Source of the DNA: SXOA01 sp046593355
GTDB lineage: Bacteria; Planctomycetota; Planctomycetia; Pirellulales; Pirellulaceae
DNA: 64,000 nucleotides
Direction of reading: 5' to 3'
Assembly: GCA_046593355.1 (NCBI GenBank)
Contig: JBKJNY010000141.1
Span: forward strand, 8,916 to 72,915
Part shown: positions 52,425 through 59,951 of the stretch, in pieces
How the letters are laid out: every line of letters starts with the position of its first letter
Position numbering within the stretch: the first letter of the stretch is position 1
Program-made: the position numbers and the translations under genes
Notes under the pieces: model-generated
What the model saw: only the letters and a program-made list of their open reading frames with translations
Databases searched by the model: none
Told to the model about the DNA's origin: nothing

Positions 52425-53146
52425 CTACAGGTCGTGATCGACCTCGAACGGCGTGCGGCCGGCCAAGCCTTGGTGCGGGCGGCGATGCGTGTAGAGGTCG
52501 AACCACTGCGTCAGCCCTTCGTTGACATCGGCTCCGTTAACGTAGTCCTTGAGATCGATGTCCTCGTATTTCACACTTCGCCATAACCGCTCAATGAACA
52601 CATTGTCGGTGGCCCGGCCGCGGCCGTCCATGCTGACAGCGATGCGGTTGCCGATCAGCAACGATGTGAACGCCTCGCTGGTGAACTGCGAGCCTTGATC
52701 GGTGTTGAAGATCTCGGGACGGCCGCGAGCCAGCGCCGCCGCGAGCATCCCGATGCAGAACGTCGGCTCCAGCGTGTTCGACAGTCGCCAGGCGAGCACA
52801 TGCCGGCTATACCAATCCATCACCGCCACGAGATACAGAACCCCGCGCCGCAGCGGCACGTACGTGATGTCGCTGCACCACACCTGGTCGGGCCGATCAA
52901 TCGTCAGCCCACGTCGCAGGTACGGATAGACCTTGTGCTCGGGTGCCGGAATCGTCGTTTTCGGCCTGGAAACAACCCTTCCAAGCCCATAATCCGCATC
53001 AGCCGCTGCATCCGTTTGCGATTGATGGAGTAGCCGGCGCGAACGAAGTGGTCGGTCATGCGGCGGCTGCCGTAGAACGGAGTGGCGAGGTATTGCTCGG
53101 CGGACGACGAGGAAAGCAGGCCGCGCAACGCGGCGCATCCGCTCGT
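52425..53146 (-). pseudogene. IS3-family transposase OrfB remnant, frameshifted and 5'-truncated
   Basis: Two frames must be joined: LATPFYGSRRMTDHFVRAGY then INRKRMQRLMRIMGLEGLFP (near 53090-52970), then the integrase core from about 52960: DQVWCSDITYVPLRRGVLYL, FNTDQGSQFTSEAF, SMDGRGRATDNVFIERLWRS (D, D, E) and the end RRPHQGLAGRTPFEVDHDL. The break lies after GLFPGRK. The N-terminal helices and OrfA are missing; palindrome family A stands at the break (53147). Confidence 0.85.
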
Positions 53147-53295
53147 GACACCAAGTGACGCGCCAGCGAAGGACAGCGCCGCCAGCCGAGTTATGTCCGC
53201 ACCGCCGCCGTATCGGCCCGCGGAAGAGCATTTCCGAGATCATGCCTTTCCCCATCCCCGGCGGTTTCCTTTGCTGGCGCGTCAGGGTGGTGTCA
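53147..53295. repeat. Dispersed palindrome, family A, long copy 5
   Basis: Left arm acaccaagtgacgcgccagc (53148 on), right arm tttgctggcgcgtcagggtg to 53295, with about 90 bases between. The inner half from 53208 (ccgtatcggcccgcgga) is repeated at 54030-54138, almost unchanged. Confidence 0.85.
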
Positions 53296-53365
53296 TGAGT
53301 ACCGAAATCACGGGAGGACCGATTCTTAACCGCGAGCTTCCCTAATGGACAGGCTTTCGCTTCGT

Positions 53366-53448
53366 GTTGCGAAACGCTCCTAGTTTCGCAACGCGCCCAC
53401 GGGGAGAAATCGGGGGGATGCGTTGCGAAACCCCCTCCTTTTCGCAAC
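53366..53448. repeat. Two successive GTTGCGAAA hairpins
   Basis: GTTGCGAAAC/GTTTCGCAAC at 53366-53392 (perfect 10 bp) and GTTGCGAAA/TTTCGCAAC at 53422-53448 (perfect 9 bp). The same stem occurs twice with different loops. Confidence 0.8.
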
Positions 53449-53476
53449 ACCCAGGGCTGGGATGGCAATCTCCCCT

Positions 53477-53547
53477 TAGTAGCCAGCACACGCCGTGTGC
53501 TGGCCCGCGTTTCAGCAATACCGCGCTCACGGAGTGAGCGGACTACT
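53477..53547. repeat. REP-like inverted pair with GTAG leads, copy 2
   Basis: Starts TAGTAGCCAGCACACGCCGT (GTAG plus hairpin) and ends, on the minus strand, AGTAGTCCGCTCACTCCGTG (GTAG plus hairpin). The second part is identical to the first 31 bases of the copy at 24701; the other hairpins are related but diverged. Confidence 0.88.
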
Positions 53548-53609
53548 TTTTCGTCACAACCAGGATGTCAAAGAACTTCGCCGCCGTTCCCGGCGGATGG
53601 GCGTTCCGT

Positions 53610-53659
53610 TGGAGTCCCGCCTTCAGACGGCTCTGAAGACCGCCTGAAGGCGGAACTCC
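53610..53659. repeat. GGAG-led inverted hairpin pair
   Basis: TGGAGTCCCGCCTTCAGACG at one end and, on the minus strand, TGGAGTTCCGCCTTCAGGCG at the other. GGAG followed by a hairpin is the second standard lead of REP elements. Confidence 0.75.
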
Positions 53660-53766
53660 AGCGTTGCCGCGCAGCTAACTGCAACAAATGTATACAACTG
53701 GGTTGGCATCGTCAAGTACACGGCAGCCAGAATTCCGGAAATTCTCGGACGTCCATGCCCTGGCTG

Positions 53767-54023
53767 CGTTCGGCGCGGGTCTCTGACCCCGCCGCCAGAC
53801 CCGACCGCAGGTCTCCAGCGGGCGGGGAGACCTTCGGTCCGGCGTGAGGGCGGGGTCGGGAGACCCGCGCCCAACCGGGGCGCGCCGGCCTGGGTAGGCG
53901 AGCAAAACAATCGCGTTCGGCGCGGGTCTCTGACCGCGCCGCCAGACCCGACCGTAGGTCTCCAGCGGGCGGGGAGACCTTCGGTCCAGCGTGAGGGCGG
54001 GGTCGGGAGACCCGCGCCCAACC
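53767..54023. repeat. Pair of 110-bp direct repeats, each a palindrome
   Basis: 53767-53876 and 53914-54023 differ at 3 of 110 positions by my alignment. Each starts cgttcggcgcgggtctctga and ends with the near complement gggtcgggagacccgcgcc, with a further hairpin inside (GGTCTCC/GGAGACC). 37 bases separate them. No gene is supported here. Confidence 0.88.
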
Positions 54024-54029
54024 CGCGGG

Positions 54030-54470
54030 GAGGGCCGTATCGGCCCGCGGACGAGCATTTCCGAGATCATGCCTTTTCACATCTCCGACGGTTTCCTTCG
54101 CTGGCGCGTCAGGCTGGTGTCAGGACCGAAATCACGGGGAATTCCTACCCGTTCGGTGAGAAGATTGCAGCCGCGGCAGCGGCGACCGGAACCGAGCCCA
54201 CAGCGCAAGCTGTGGGAAGACGAAGCACCATCCCGATCAAGAGCCGCGGTAGCGGCGAAAGAACCGTGGCGAAAGGACACGGCCGCGGGATCGCGCCGGT
54301 GCGGATGTGGTCGCGATGGCGACGTGCGCCCGCGGTTCCACCATTCTAGCGCCCCTGCCGGGGCTTTTTCGTTTGCTGCGTCCGTTTACCCACAGCTTGC
54401 GCTGTGGGCTGGGTTCTAACGCCGCTGCCGCGGCTGAAGACACCAGCCTGACGCGCCAGCGAAGGACACG
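54030..54470. repeat. Nested composite of inverted repeats
   Basis: 54030-54138 repeats the right part of the element at 53208-53316. Outer arms are cgctggcgcgtcaggctggt at 54100 and its complement at 54443. Next inside, gcagccgcggcagcggc (54167 on) pairs with gccgctgccgcggctg (54421 on), and cccacagcgcaagctgtggg pairs with cccacagcttgcgctgtggg. The arms nest in order, so the element can fold as one long hairpin. The middle 150 bases have no recognisable gene. Confidence 0.75.
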
Positions 54471-54510
54471 TCCACTGCCGGGGTGGGGCGAGCCTAGTAC
54501 GTTGCCTCAG

Positions 54511-55281
54511 TTATTCCAATCGAATATCGATCACCTGTTGCATGCCGCCCTGGACGCTTGTTGCGACCCAGTTGCCGGAAAGTGTAATTACGAGCGACCG
54601 TTGAATTGGTTTATAGTTCGCGGCGACTACCTGAAGCGTTAGTTTGTAAGTGCCGGGCTCGAGTAGATGAATTCCGTGATTGGCTTGCGATTCGAGGTCA
54701 AGCGAGAAGAGGGTCTTGAGGCTGTTGTTCCCCACCAGATTCTCGTTTGCAAAATGGACTCGTAGACTCGGGTAAATGACGTGCCCGATATTGCAGAACC
54801 GGTCCATATTCGGTGCCAAAGTAGGAAGCCTGGCACATCCCAGCCACGCCCATTTCAGGTCAAGCGCGAAGCGACGAATTAGAGACCATCCATTTGTCGT
54901 TTGTCTGTAAATGTCTTTCGCAAATACTTCGACAGTGTCGGCATTCTTGCTTCCTATGTTGGAAATGCGGAGAGAGAAATAGTAGCACTCGACTGGAACG
55001 GTTTGTTGGCCAACGACGCAGTAGAGTAGTGGAGTGTCGCAGTAATCTGGCCCGTGAACATAGGACACTTCAAGTGTCGGCTGCCAAATCCATGCGGCAA
55101 GTTGCTCGCGAAACAGTGCAACAAACACCGCGAGCATAGTTGCTACAGCGGGAACGAAGCTGACGGGTACGCAACGCACCGTCAGTGTTAAAATAACAAC
55201 CGCGACGAAAGGAACTGTCACGAAGGCCCCCACAAGGATCAGGCGGAACAGTGAGCTATCCTGACTCTTTTTCGCGTCCAC
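54511..55281 (-). CDS. Membrane protein with beta-sandwich domain, lower GC
   Basis: 256 residues. Two membrane segments about 12-35 (LFRLILVGAFVTVPFVAVVI) and 38-60 (VPVSFVPAVATMLAVFVALF), then a beta-rich domain (YYFSLRISNIGSKNADTVEV, THGIHLLEPGTYKLTLQV-like region) about 90-256. Base composition is clearly more A/T than the flanks, so it may have been acquired. No family recognised. Confidence 0.68.
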   Translation of the reverse strand: MDAKKSQDSSLFRLILVGAFVTVPFVAVVILTLTVRCVPVSFVPAVATMLAVFVALFREQLAAWIWQPTLEVSYVHGPDYCDTPLLYCVVGQQTVPVECYYFSLRISNIGSKNADTVEVFAKDIYRQTTNGWSLIRRFALDLKWAWLGCARLPTLAPNMDRFCNIGHVIYPSLRVHFANENLVGNNSLKTLFSLDLESQANHGIHLLEPGTYKLTLQVVAANYKPIQRSLVITLSGNWVATSVQGGMQQVIDIRLE

Positions 55282-55315
55282 AGAATCGGTCTCCGATTAA
55301 AGTGTTCGTCTGGAG

Positions 55316-55819
55316 CTACGTGCCGAACAACAAGAGCCAACCTATGAATGCGGCGGCGACTACTAGAACGATTACAAGACCCACGCTTCCTACTCGCGAC
55401 TGTTCTTGATTGAACCAGACACCGTTCACCAACCATCGTCCAATCGTAATACAGGCAAGACAGCCAAAGAAAACTAGCACCATTGGCAACACTGCCGCGA
55501 TGAGGCGTTGACCCTCCGGAAATGGACCTCCAGCAAGTACTGACAGGAGCGACGGTATTCCCATCAGGAACATTAGGGTGGCAAACATAAAATGAACATA
55601 AGGAGGTCGCTGGCGTTGTCGCTTCGGCTTGGGGTCGTCAACCAGTTCGGCTTGAACCGGGGGCTCGTATGGATTGAGAATAATCGGTCGCGAAAGTATG
55701 CGTGAATGAGGTATGGTGAACTGTTGCGAACAGTTTGGACATGCTGCGAGTTGACCGCTAAATTCCGGAGACGAAGTCATTTCGTGCCGGCAATTGGGAC
55801 ATGTGATTGTCTGTATCAT
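55316..55819 (-). CDS. Zinc-ribbon membrane protein, lower GC
   Basis: 167 residues from ATG 55819. Zinc ribbon TCPNCRHEMTSS...AACPNCSQQF (two C-x2-C) in the first 35 residues. Three membrane segments: HFMFATLMFLMGIPSLLSVL, LIAAVLPMVLVFFGCLACIT and GLVIVLVVAAAFIGWLLLF. Lower GC than its surroundings, like the gene at 54511. Function unknown. Confidence 0.7.
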   Translation of the reverse strand: MIQTITCPNCRHEMTSSPEFSGQLAACPNCSQQFTIPHSRILSRPIILNPYEPPVQAELVDDPKPKRQRQRPPYVHFMFATLMFLMGIPSLLSVLAGGPFPEGQRLIAAVLPMVLVFFGCLACITIGRWLVNGVWFNQEQSRVGSVGLVIVLVVAAAFIGWLLLFGT

Positions 55820-55857
55820 GGAAAGCCTCGCGAGCGTCAACAATTCCGCCTATTGCC

Positions 55858-57216
55858 CTAAACCTCCGGCCTCACCCACGGCTTACGATACGGCCGCTTC
55901 AGCAGCTTGTTAGCCTCAGCATCGCCGACGACCTGATGCGTTTCATGATCCCAAACTAAAGTCCGCCCAAGCTGCATCGAGATATTTGCCAAGAGACACG
56001 AAGCCGTCGAGATGTGCCCTTGCTCGATGTCGGCGATGGGCTTGCCGCGGGTGGCGATAGCTTTGAGGAAGTCGCGCTGGTGGGCGCGGTTGGCGGTGGC
56101 GGCGTGGAGCTCCATGTCTTCTTCGGTTTTGTCCTCGGGGTATTTTTCCGGCGGGTCGAAGGCGGCGGTGCCGCTGAGGGTCGGCTCGTTTTTGCCGGTG
56201 GGGAAGAAGTCGTAGCGGTGGACGTCGAGCTTGAGGGTTCCTTTTTCGCCGTAGATGAAGCCGGCCCAGGGGAACGCGGGGTCGGTGGGGTTGCCCCAGG
56301 TGCGGTGCTGCCAGGTGACTTTCAGGTCGCCGAAGTCGAACGTGGCGGCCTGCGTGTCGGCGGTGTTCGATTTCCCTTCCTTCTGCACCAGGATGCCGCC
56401 GGCGGAGCTGATGCGGGTCGGCCAGCCGAGGTCGAGCTGCCAGCGGATCATGTCGAGCATGTGGATGCACATATCCCCCATGATGCCGTTGCCATATTCC
56501 ATGAAGGTCCGCCACCAGCGTTTGTGCGGCAGGCCGTCGTAGGGGCGCAAGGGGGCGGGGCCGGTCCACATTTCGTAGTCGAGGTGCTCGGGGACGCGCT
56601 CCACCGGCGGGTTGCCGTTGGCCCGCATGTGGTAGTAACAGCAGACTTCGGCGTAGGCGATTTTGCCGAGCAGGCCGCTCTTCACGATTTTCTCGCGGGC
56701 TTCCACGAGGTGGGGCGTGCTGCGGCGCTGCGTGCCGACCTGCACCACCCGCTTGTGCTTGCGGGCGGCAGCGAGCATCGCCTGCCCCTCGGCCACGTCG
56801 ACACTGATTGGCTTCTGGCAGTAGACGTCCGCCCCCGCTTCGCAGGCGGCAATCATCGTCAGGGCGTGCCAGTGGTCGGGAGTGCCAATGAGGACGATGT
56901 CGAGATCCTTTTCCTTGAGCATCTGGCGATAGTCGCCGTAGAGGCGAGGCTTGTCCTTGGGCTTTCGCTGGCCGACGATCTCGGCCGCTCTATCGAGCTG
57001 TTTCTTATCGACATCACAGAGAGAGACGACTTGGGTCGGCGCGACTTGGATCAGACGGAAGAGATCGTTCTTGCCATACCAGCCGCAGCCGATGAGGCCG
57101 ACCCGTTTGGGCTTTTGATCGGCGACTTCCTCGGCAATCAGGCGCTGTTGGGCGGCAGCGGTGAGGGAAAGACCGGCAGCAGCGGACGTGGCGGCAATGA
57201 ATTGGCGGCGGTGCAT
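55858..57216 (-). CDS. Gfo/Idh/MocA-type oxidoreductase with signal-like start
   Basis: 452 residues from ATG 57216. MHRRQFIAATSAAAGLSLTA is an RR-containing signal sequence. NAD-binding fold KRVGLIGCGWYGKNDL, then VVSLCDVDKKQLDRAAEIVG. The EKP-type motif is YCQKPISVDVAEGQAML (Lys-Pro kept). The C-terminal part WWRTFMEYGNGIMGDMCIHM is that of exported planctomycete Gfo/Idh enzymes. It acts on sugars or sugar derivatives; substrate unknown. Confidence 0.9.
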   Translation of the reverse strand: MHRRQFIAATSAAAGLSLTAAAQQRLIAEEVADQKPKRVGLIGCGWYGKNDLFRLIQVAPTQVVSLCDVDKKQLDRAAEIVGQRKPKDKPRLYGDYRQMLKEKDLDIVLIGTPDHWHALTMIAACEAGADVYCQKPISVDVAEGQAMLAAARKHKRVVQVGTQRRSTPHLVEAREKIVKSGLLGKIAYAEVCCYYHMRANGNPPVERVPEHLDYEMWTGPAPLRPYDGLPHKRWWRTFMEYGNGIMGDMCIHMLDMIRWQLDLGWPTRISSAGGILVQKEGKSNTADTQAATFDFGDLKVTWQHRTWGNPTDPAFPWAGFIYGEKGTLKLDVHRYDFFPTGKNEPTLSGTAAFDPPEKYPEDKTEEDMELHAATANRAHQRDFLKAIATRGKPIADIEQGHISTASCLLANISMQLGRTLVWDHETHQVVGDAEANKLLKRPYRKPWVRPEV

Positions 57217-57265
57217 GGAGAGGCTCCGGGAGAGGGGCTGGGGATTGGGGACTAGGGTCTGGGGA

Positions 57266-57628
57266 TTAAGAGGAGAGGGGAAGGCCTTGTTCCTTCCAAC
57301 CTTTGAACCCACCGATCAGCGAGACGACGTTGGTGTAGCCCATTTTTTGTAGGCTGTCCGCCACGAAGGCCGAGCGATTGCCGCCGCCGCAGTAGCAGAC
57401 GATGGGCGTGGCCATATCCGGTGCATGCTTCTCGATGTGCATCTCTATGGTGCCGCGGCTGAGGTGGGTTGCGCCCTGGGCATGTTCTTTGGCGAACTCG
57501 TCGGCCTCGCGGACATCGATGAGCAGCGAGCCACTCTTCTGCTGCTCAATCGCGGCCTGAGCCGTGACTTCGCGGATGCGGGTTTTGGCGTCGGCAGCCA
57601 AGTCTTGAAAACGCTGGGAATGGGGCAT
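57266..57628 (-). CDS. Rhodanese-domain protein
   Basis: 120 residues with a strong AAGGAGG site. Rhodanese: SLLIDVREADEFAKEHAQGA then THLSRGTIEMHIE, active-site loop CYCGGGNRS with the sulfur-carrying Cys, and MGYTNVVSLIGGFKGWKEQG. Such proteins carry a persulfide. It precedes the Gfo/Idh gene by 50 bases. Confidence 0.92.
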   Translation of the reverse strand: MPHSQRFQDLAADAKTRIREVTAQAAIEQQKSGSLLIDVREADEFAKEHAQGATHLSRGTIEMHIEKHAPDMATPIVCYCGGGNRSAFVADSLQKMGYTNVVSLIGGFKGWKEQGLPLSS

Positions 57629-57667
57629 GGGAAGCCTCCTTCGAGATAAAGTGGAGAAGCTCAGCTA

Positions 57668-58267
57668 TCAACCGCTGGGGACCGTGGCCACGCCGCCGCA
57701 GTGCGGGCAGCGGCGCTGCTCTCCCGCGGAGGTCGACCATTCTTCTAGAATGTGGCCGCTGGGACAGTAGAACTGGATCCGCCGCGGCACTGGGTTCGCG
57801 GGTGCGAATGCCGCGGCTGGCAGGAAACTCGGAATGCCTGGCGCTGGGGCGCTTGGGGAAGGTGGTGAGCCGGCGGAAGTTGACGGCGAGACAGTTGGTT
57901 TGGCAAAGGGATTCTGCGCTGCGGGCGGACCGTAGGGCGAAGGTCCATAGGGAGACGATCCCGGCGCGGGCTGCGGCGGAATGTAGTTTGGATCCCTGGT
58001 CACGTTCATGGCCAGCAGGTACGCCGGCCCCGCTCCGCAAATGAGTCCCAGAAGGATGCCGACGCCTATCCCCAACTCGATCGCATTCTCATCGCCGTTA
58101 CTTGCCACCGCCGCCAGCACCGCGCCACCAACCCCCCCCACGATTTCTCCTCCAATCCAGCCGACGGCCATCAGCACCTGGTACAGCAGCGGGTTGCGTC
58201 CCTTCTCCTGCACCATTTCGCCGACATGCTTGCAAAGCAAGATGACAAAGATCAAATCGCAGCACAT
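57668..58267 (-). CDS. Membrane protein with C-terminal zinc ribbon
   Basis: 199 residues. Two membrane segments about 30-57 (MAVGWIGGEIVGGVGGAVLA) and 64-88 (LGIGVGILLGLICGAGPAYL), a Pro/Ser/Ala-rich linker about 95-155, and a C-terminal zinc finger (QFYCPSGHILEEWS then RRCPHCGG). A different arrangement from the gene at 55316, where the ribbon is N-terminal. Function unknown. Confidence 0.68.
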   Translation of the reverse strand: MCCDLIFVILLCKHVGEMVQEKGRNPLLYQVLMAVGWIGGEIVGGVGGAVLAAVASNGDENAIELGIGVGILLGLICGAGPAYLLAMNVTRDPNYIPPQPAPGSSPYGPSPYGPPAAQNPFAKPTVSPSTSAGSPPSPSAPAPGIPSFLPAAAFAPANPVPRRIQFYCPSGHILEEWSTSAGEQRRCPHCGGVATVPSG

Positions 58268-58375
58268 GACATTGGTCTCGCAGAATTCTTCAGCCCGCCT
58301 GCCGGGCGGTCCGAGAATATTCTGCCGGTTTCACCGCCCGTTTACCACCCCGCAAGCCCCCGATAGGCTGAAAGG

Positions 58376-59437
58376 ATGCGTTATCAGAATGTCTGCATCG
58401 AGTCGCTGGGTTACACGCTGCCGGAGGAAATCCTGAGCAGCGATGAAATCGAGCGCCGCCTTGCGCCCCTTTACCAGCGATTGCGGCTGCCGGAGGGGCG
58501 GCTGGAACTGATGAGCGGAATCAAGGAGCGGCGGTTGTGGCCCCATGGGACGCGGCCGAGCGAGATGAGCATCCAGAGTGGCCGCCGGGCGATGGAGAAG
58601 ACCAGCATCGACCGACGGGAAATCGGCGCGCTCCTTCATGGCTCCGTCTGCCGCGACTACCTGGAGCCGGCCACCGCTTGCGGCGTGCATTATGAGCTGG
58701 GCTTGCCGCAGGAATGTATGGTCTACGACGTCTCGAATGCCTGCCTGGGGATGCTCAACGGGATGATTCAGGTGGCGACGATGATTGAGCTGGGCCAGAT
58801 TCGGGCCGGACTTGTCGTCGGCACCGAAGACAGCCGGCAACTTGTGGAGAGCACCATCGCGCAGCTCAACCGGGACGAGACGCTGACCCGCGAATCCATC
58901 AAGCTGGCGGTGGCCTCGTTGACCATCGGCTCGGCCAGCGCCGCGGTGCTGCTGACTCATCGCGACTTGACCACCACCGGCAATCGCTTCACGGCGGTCT
59001 CCGTGAGAGCGCACACCAATCACTACCAGCTCTGCCAAGGCGGACATGAGCCGTCCATCGGCGGCTCACAGATTCTGATGCAGACGGATTCCGAGAAGCT
59101 GCTGACGGAAGGAATTGCCACCGGGCAGGCGACGTTTGCGGATTTTCTCAAGGAAAGCGGCTGGCAGCGCGGAGACATGGACCGCACCATCTGCCACCAG
59201 GTCGGCAGCGCCCACCGCAGGCAAATGCTCGAGTCGTTGCAGCTCAATGGCGAGCGAGATTTCTGCACCTATCCCTGGCTCGGTAACACGGGAGCCGTCG
59301 CGCTCCCCATCACGCTGGCCATTGCCCAGGAGCAGCAGTTCCTTCAGCCGCGTGAGCGGGTCGCGCTCTTGGGGATTGGCAGCGGGATCAATTGCATCAT
59401 GGCGGCGGTGGAGTGGGGCAATGGGAGCAATCGGTAG
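58376..59437 (+). CDS. 3-oxoacyl-ACP synthase III-like enzyme
   Basis: 353 residues. Thiolase fold with Cys in YDVSNACLGMLNG near residue 125, His in TICHQVGSAHRR and Asn in WLGNTGAVALPITLA: the FabH/OleA triad. The longer variable region around residue 195-245 (FTAVSVRAHTNHYQLC) is nearer to OleA-type than to canonical FabH. It would condense acyl-thioesters for fatty acid or hydrocarbon synthesis. There is no adjacent oleBCD. Confidence 0.88.
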   Translation: MRYQNVCIESLGYTLPEEILSSDEIERRLAPLYQRLRLPEGRLELMSGIKERRLWPHGTRPSEMSIQSGRRAMEKTSIDRREIGALLHGSVCRDYLEPATACGVHYELGLPQECMVYDVSNACLGMLNGMIQVATMIELGQIRAGLVVGTEDSRQLVESTIAQLNRDETLTRESIKLAVASLTIGSASAAVLLTHRDLTTTGNRFTAVSVRAHTNHYQLCQGGHEPSIGGSQILMQTDSEKLLTEGIATGQATFADFLKESGWQRGDMDRTICHQVGSAHRRQMLESLQLNGERDFCTYPWLGNTGAVALPITLAIAQEQQFLQPRERVALLGIGSGINCIMAAVEWGNGSNR

Positions 59438-59497
59438 TCAGATGGCAGTGAGCGGATTTGGCTTGAAGCAACTCAACCCGTTTGCTAGGCTGAAGGC

Positions 59498-59689
59498 ATG
59501 ACCACCACGGAAATTCGCCGCGAAATCAAGAAGGCCGTTGATGAAGTCGCTCCCGAGCGGCTCGCCTCGCTTGCCGACTACATCCAGTTTCTAACTCGGC
59601 CATCGCTGAAACGTCGCTTGGCCGCTGCGGAAAAGGCGATTGCCGAGGGTAAGGGTGTGAACTGGCGGAAAGTCAGTAAGGATGTTTGA
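59498..59689 (+). CDS. Antitoxin of a RelE/ParE-type module
   Basis: 63 residues. EIRREIKKAVDEVAPERLAS then LADYIQFLTRP and AIAEGKGVNWRKV is a typical small helical antitoxin ending in a region that wraps the toxin. Its end overlaps the toxin gene by 8 bases (59682-59689). Confidence 0.82.
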   Translation: MTTTEIRREIKKAVDEVAPERLASLADYIQFLTRPSLKRRLAAAEKAIAEGKGVNWRKVSKDV

Positions 59690-59942
59690 GGTTGTCTTGT
59701 CGCCGGAGGTTGAGGAGTTTATCGCCTCCGCGCAACGACCACTCGCGCGAAAGCTGGTCCGCTGCTTCGCGCAGCTCGAGCGCGAGCCTCGACGGCATAG
59801 TAATATCCGCCGCCTCAAAGGTGAAATGGCTGGCTTGCTGCGCTACCGCGTCGGCGACTGGAGAGTTCTCTACCGCGTCGATGAAGCCACCAAACAGGTG
59901 AACGTGCTTGTCATTGCTCATCGATGTGAGGCCTACGAATAG
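59682..59942 (+). CDS. RelE/ParE-family toxin
   Basis: 86 residues. MFEVVLSPEVEEFIASAQRP, then LRYRVGDWRVLYRVDEATKQ and VNVLVIAHRCEAYE. The Arg and Tyr in YRVGDWRVLYRV are those of the RelE active site. An mRNA-cleaving or gyrase-directed toxin; the RelE-like pattern favours mRNA cleavage. Overlaps its antitoxin, so translation is coupled. Intact, unlike the one at 7478. Confidence 0.87.
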   Translation: MFEVVLSPEVEEFIASAQRPLARKLVRCFAQLEREPRRHSNIRRLKGEMAGLLRYRVGDWRVLYRVDEATKQVNVLVIAHRCEAYE

Positions 59943-59951
59943 TGGCATGTC

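Noticed and set aside
53767..54023. CRISPR array
   Set aside because: Only two copies of 110 bp, themselves palindromic, with no regular short spacers and no cas genes.
53613..54080. Overlapping minus-strand frames with repeated MGAGLPTPPSR-like products
   Set aside because: They are translations of the 110-bp repeats and have no coding character.
56014..57255. 413-codon frame antisense to the Gfo/Idh gene
   Set aside because: Val/Gly/Ala-rich shadow of an oxidoreductase.
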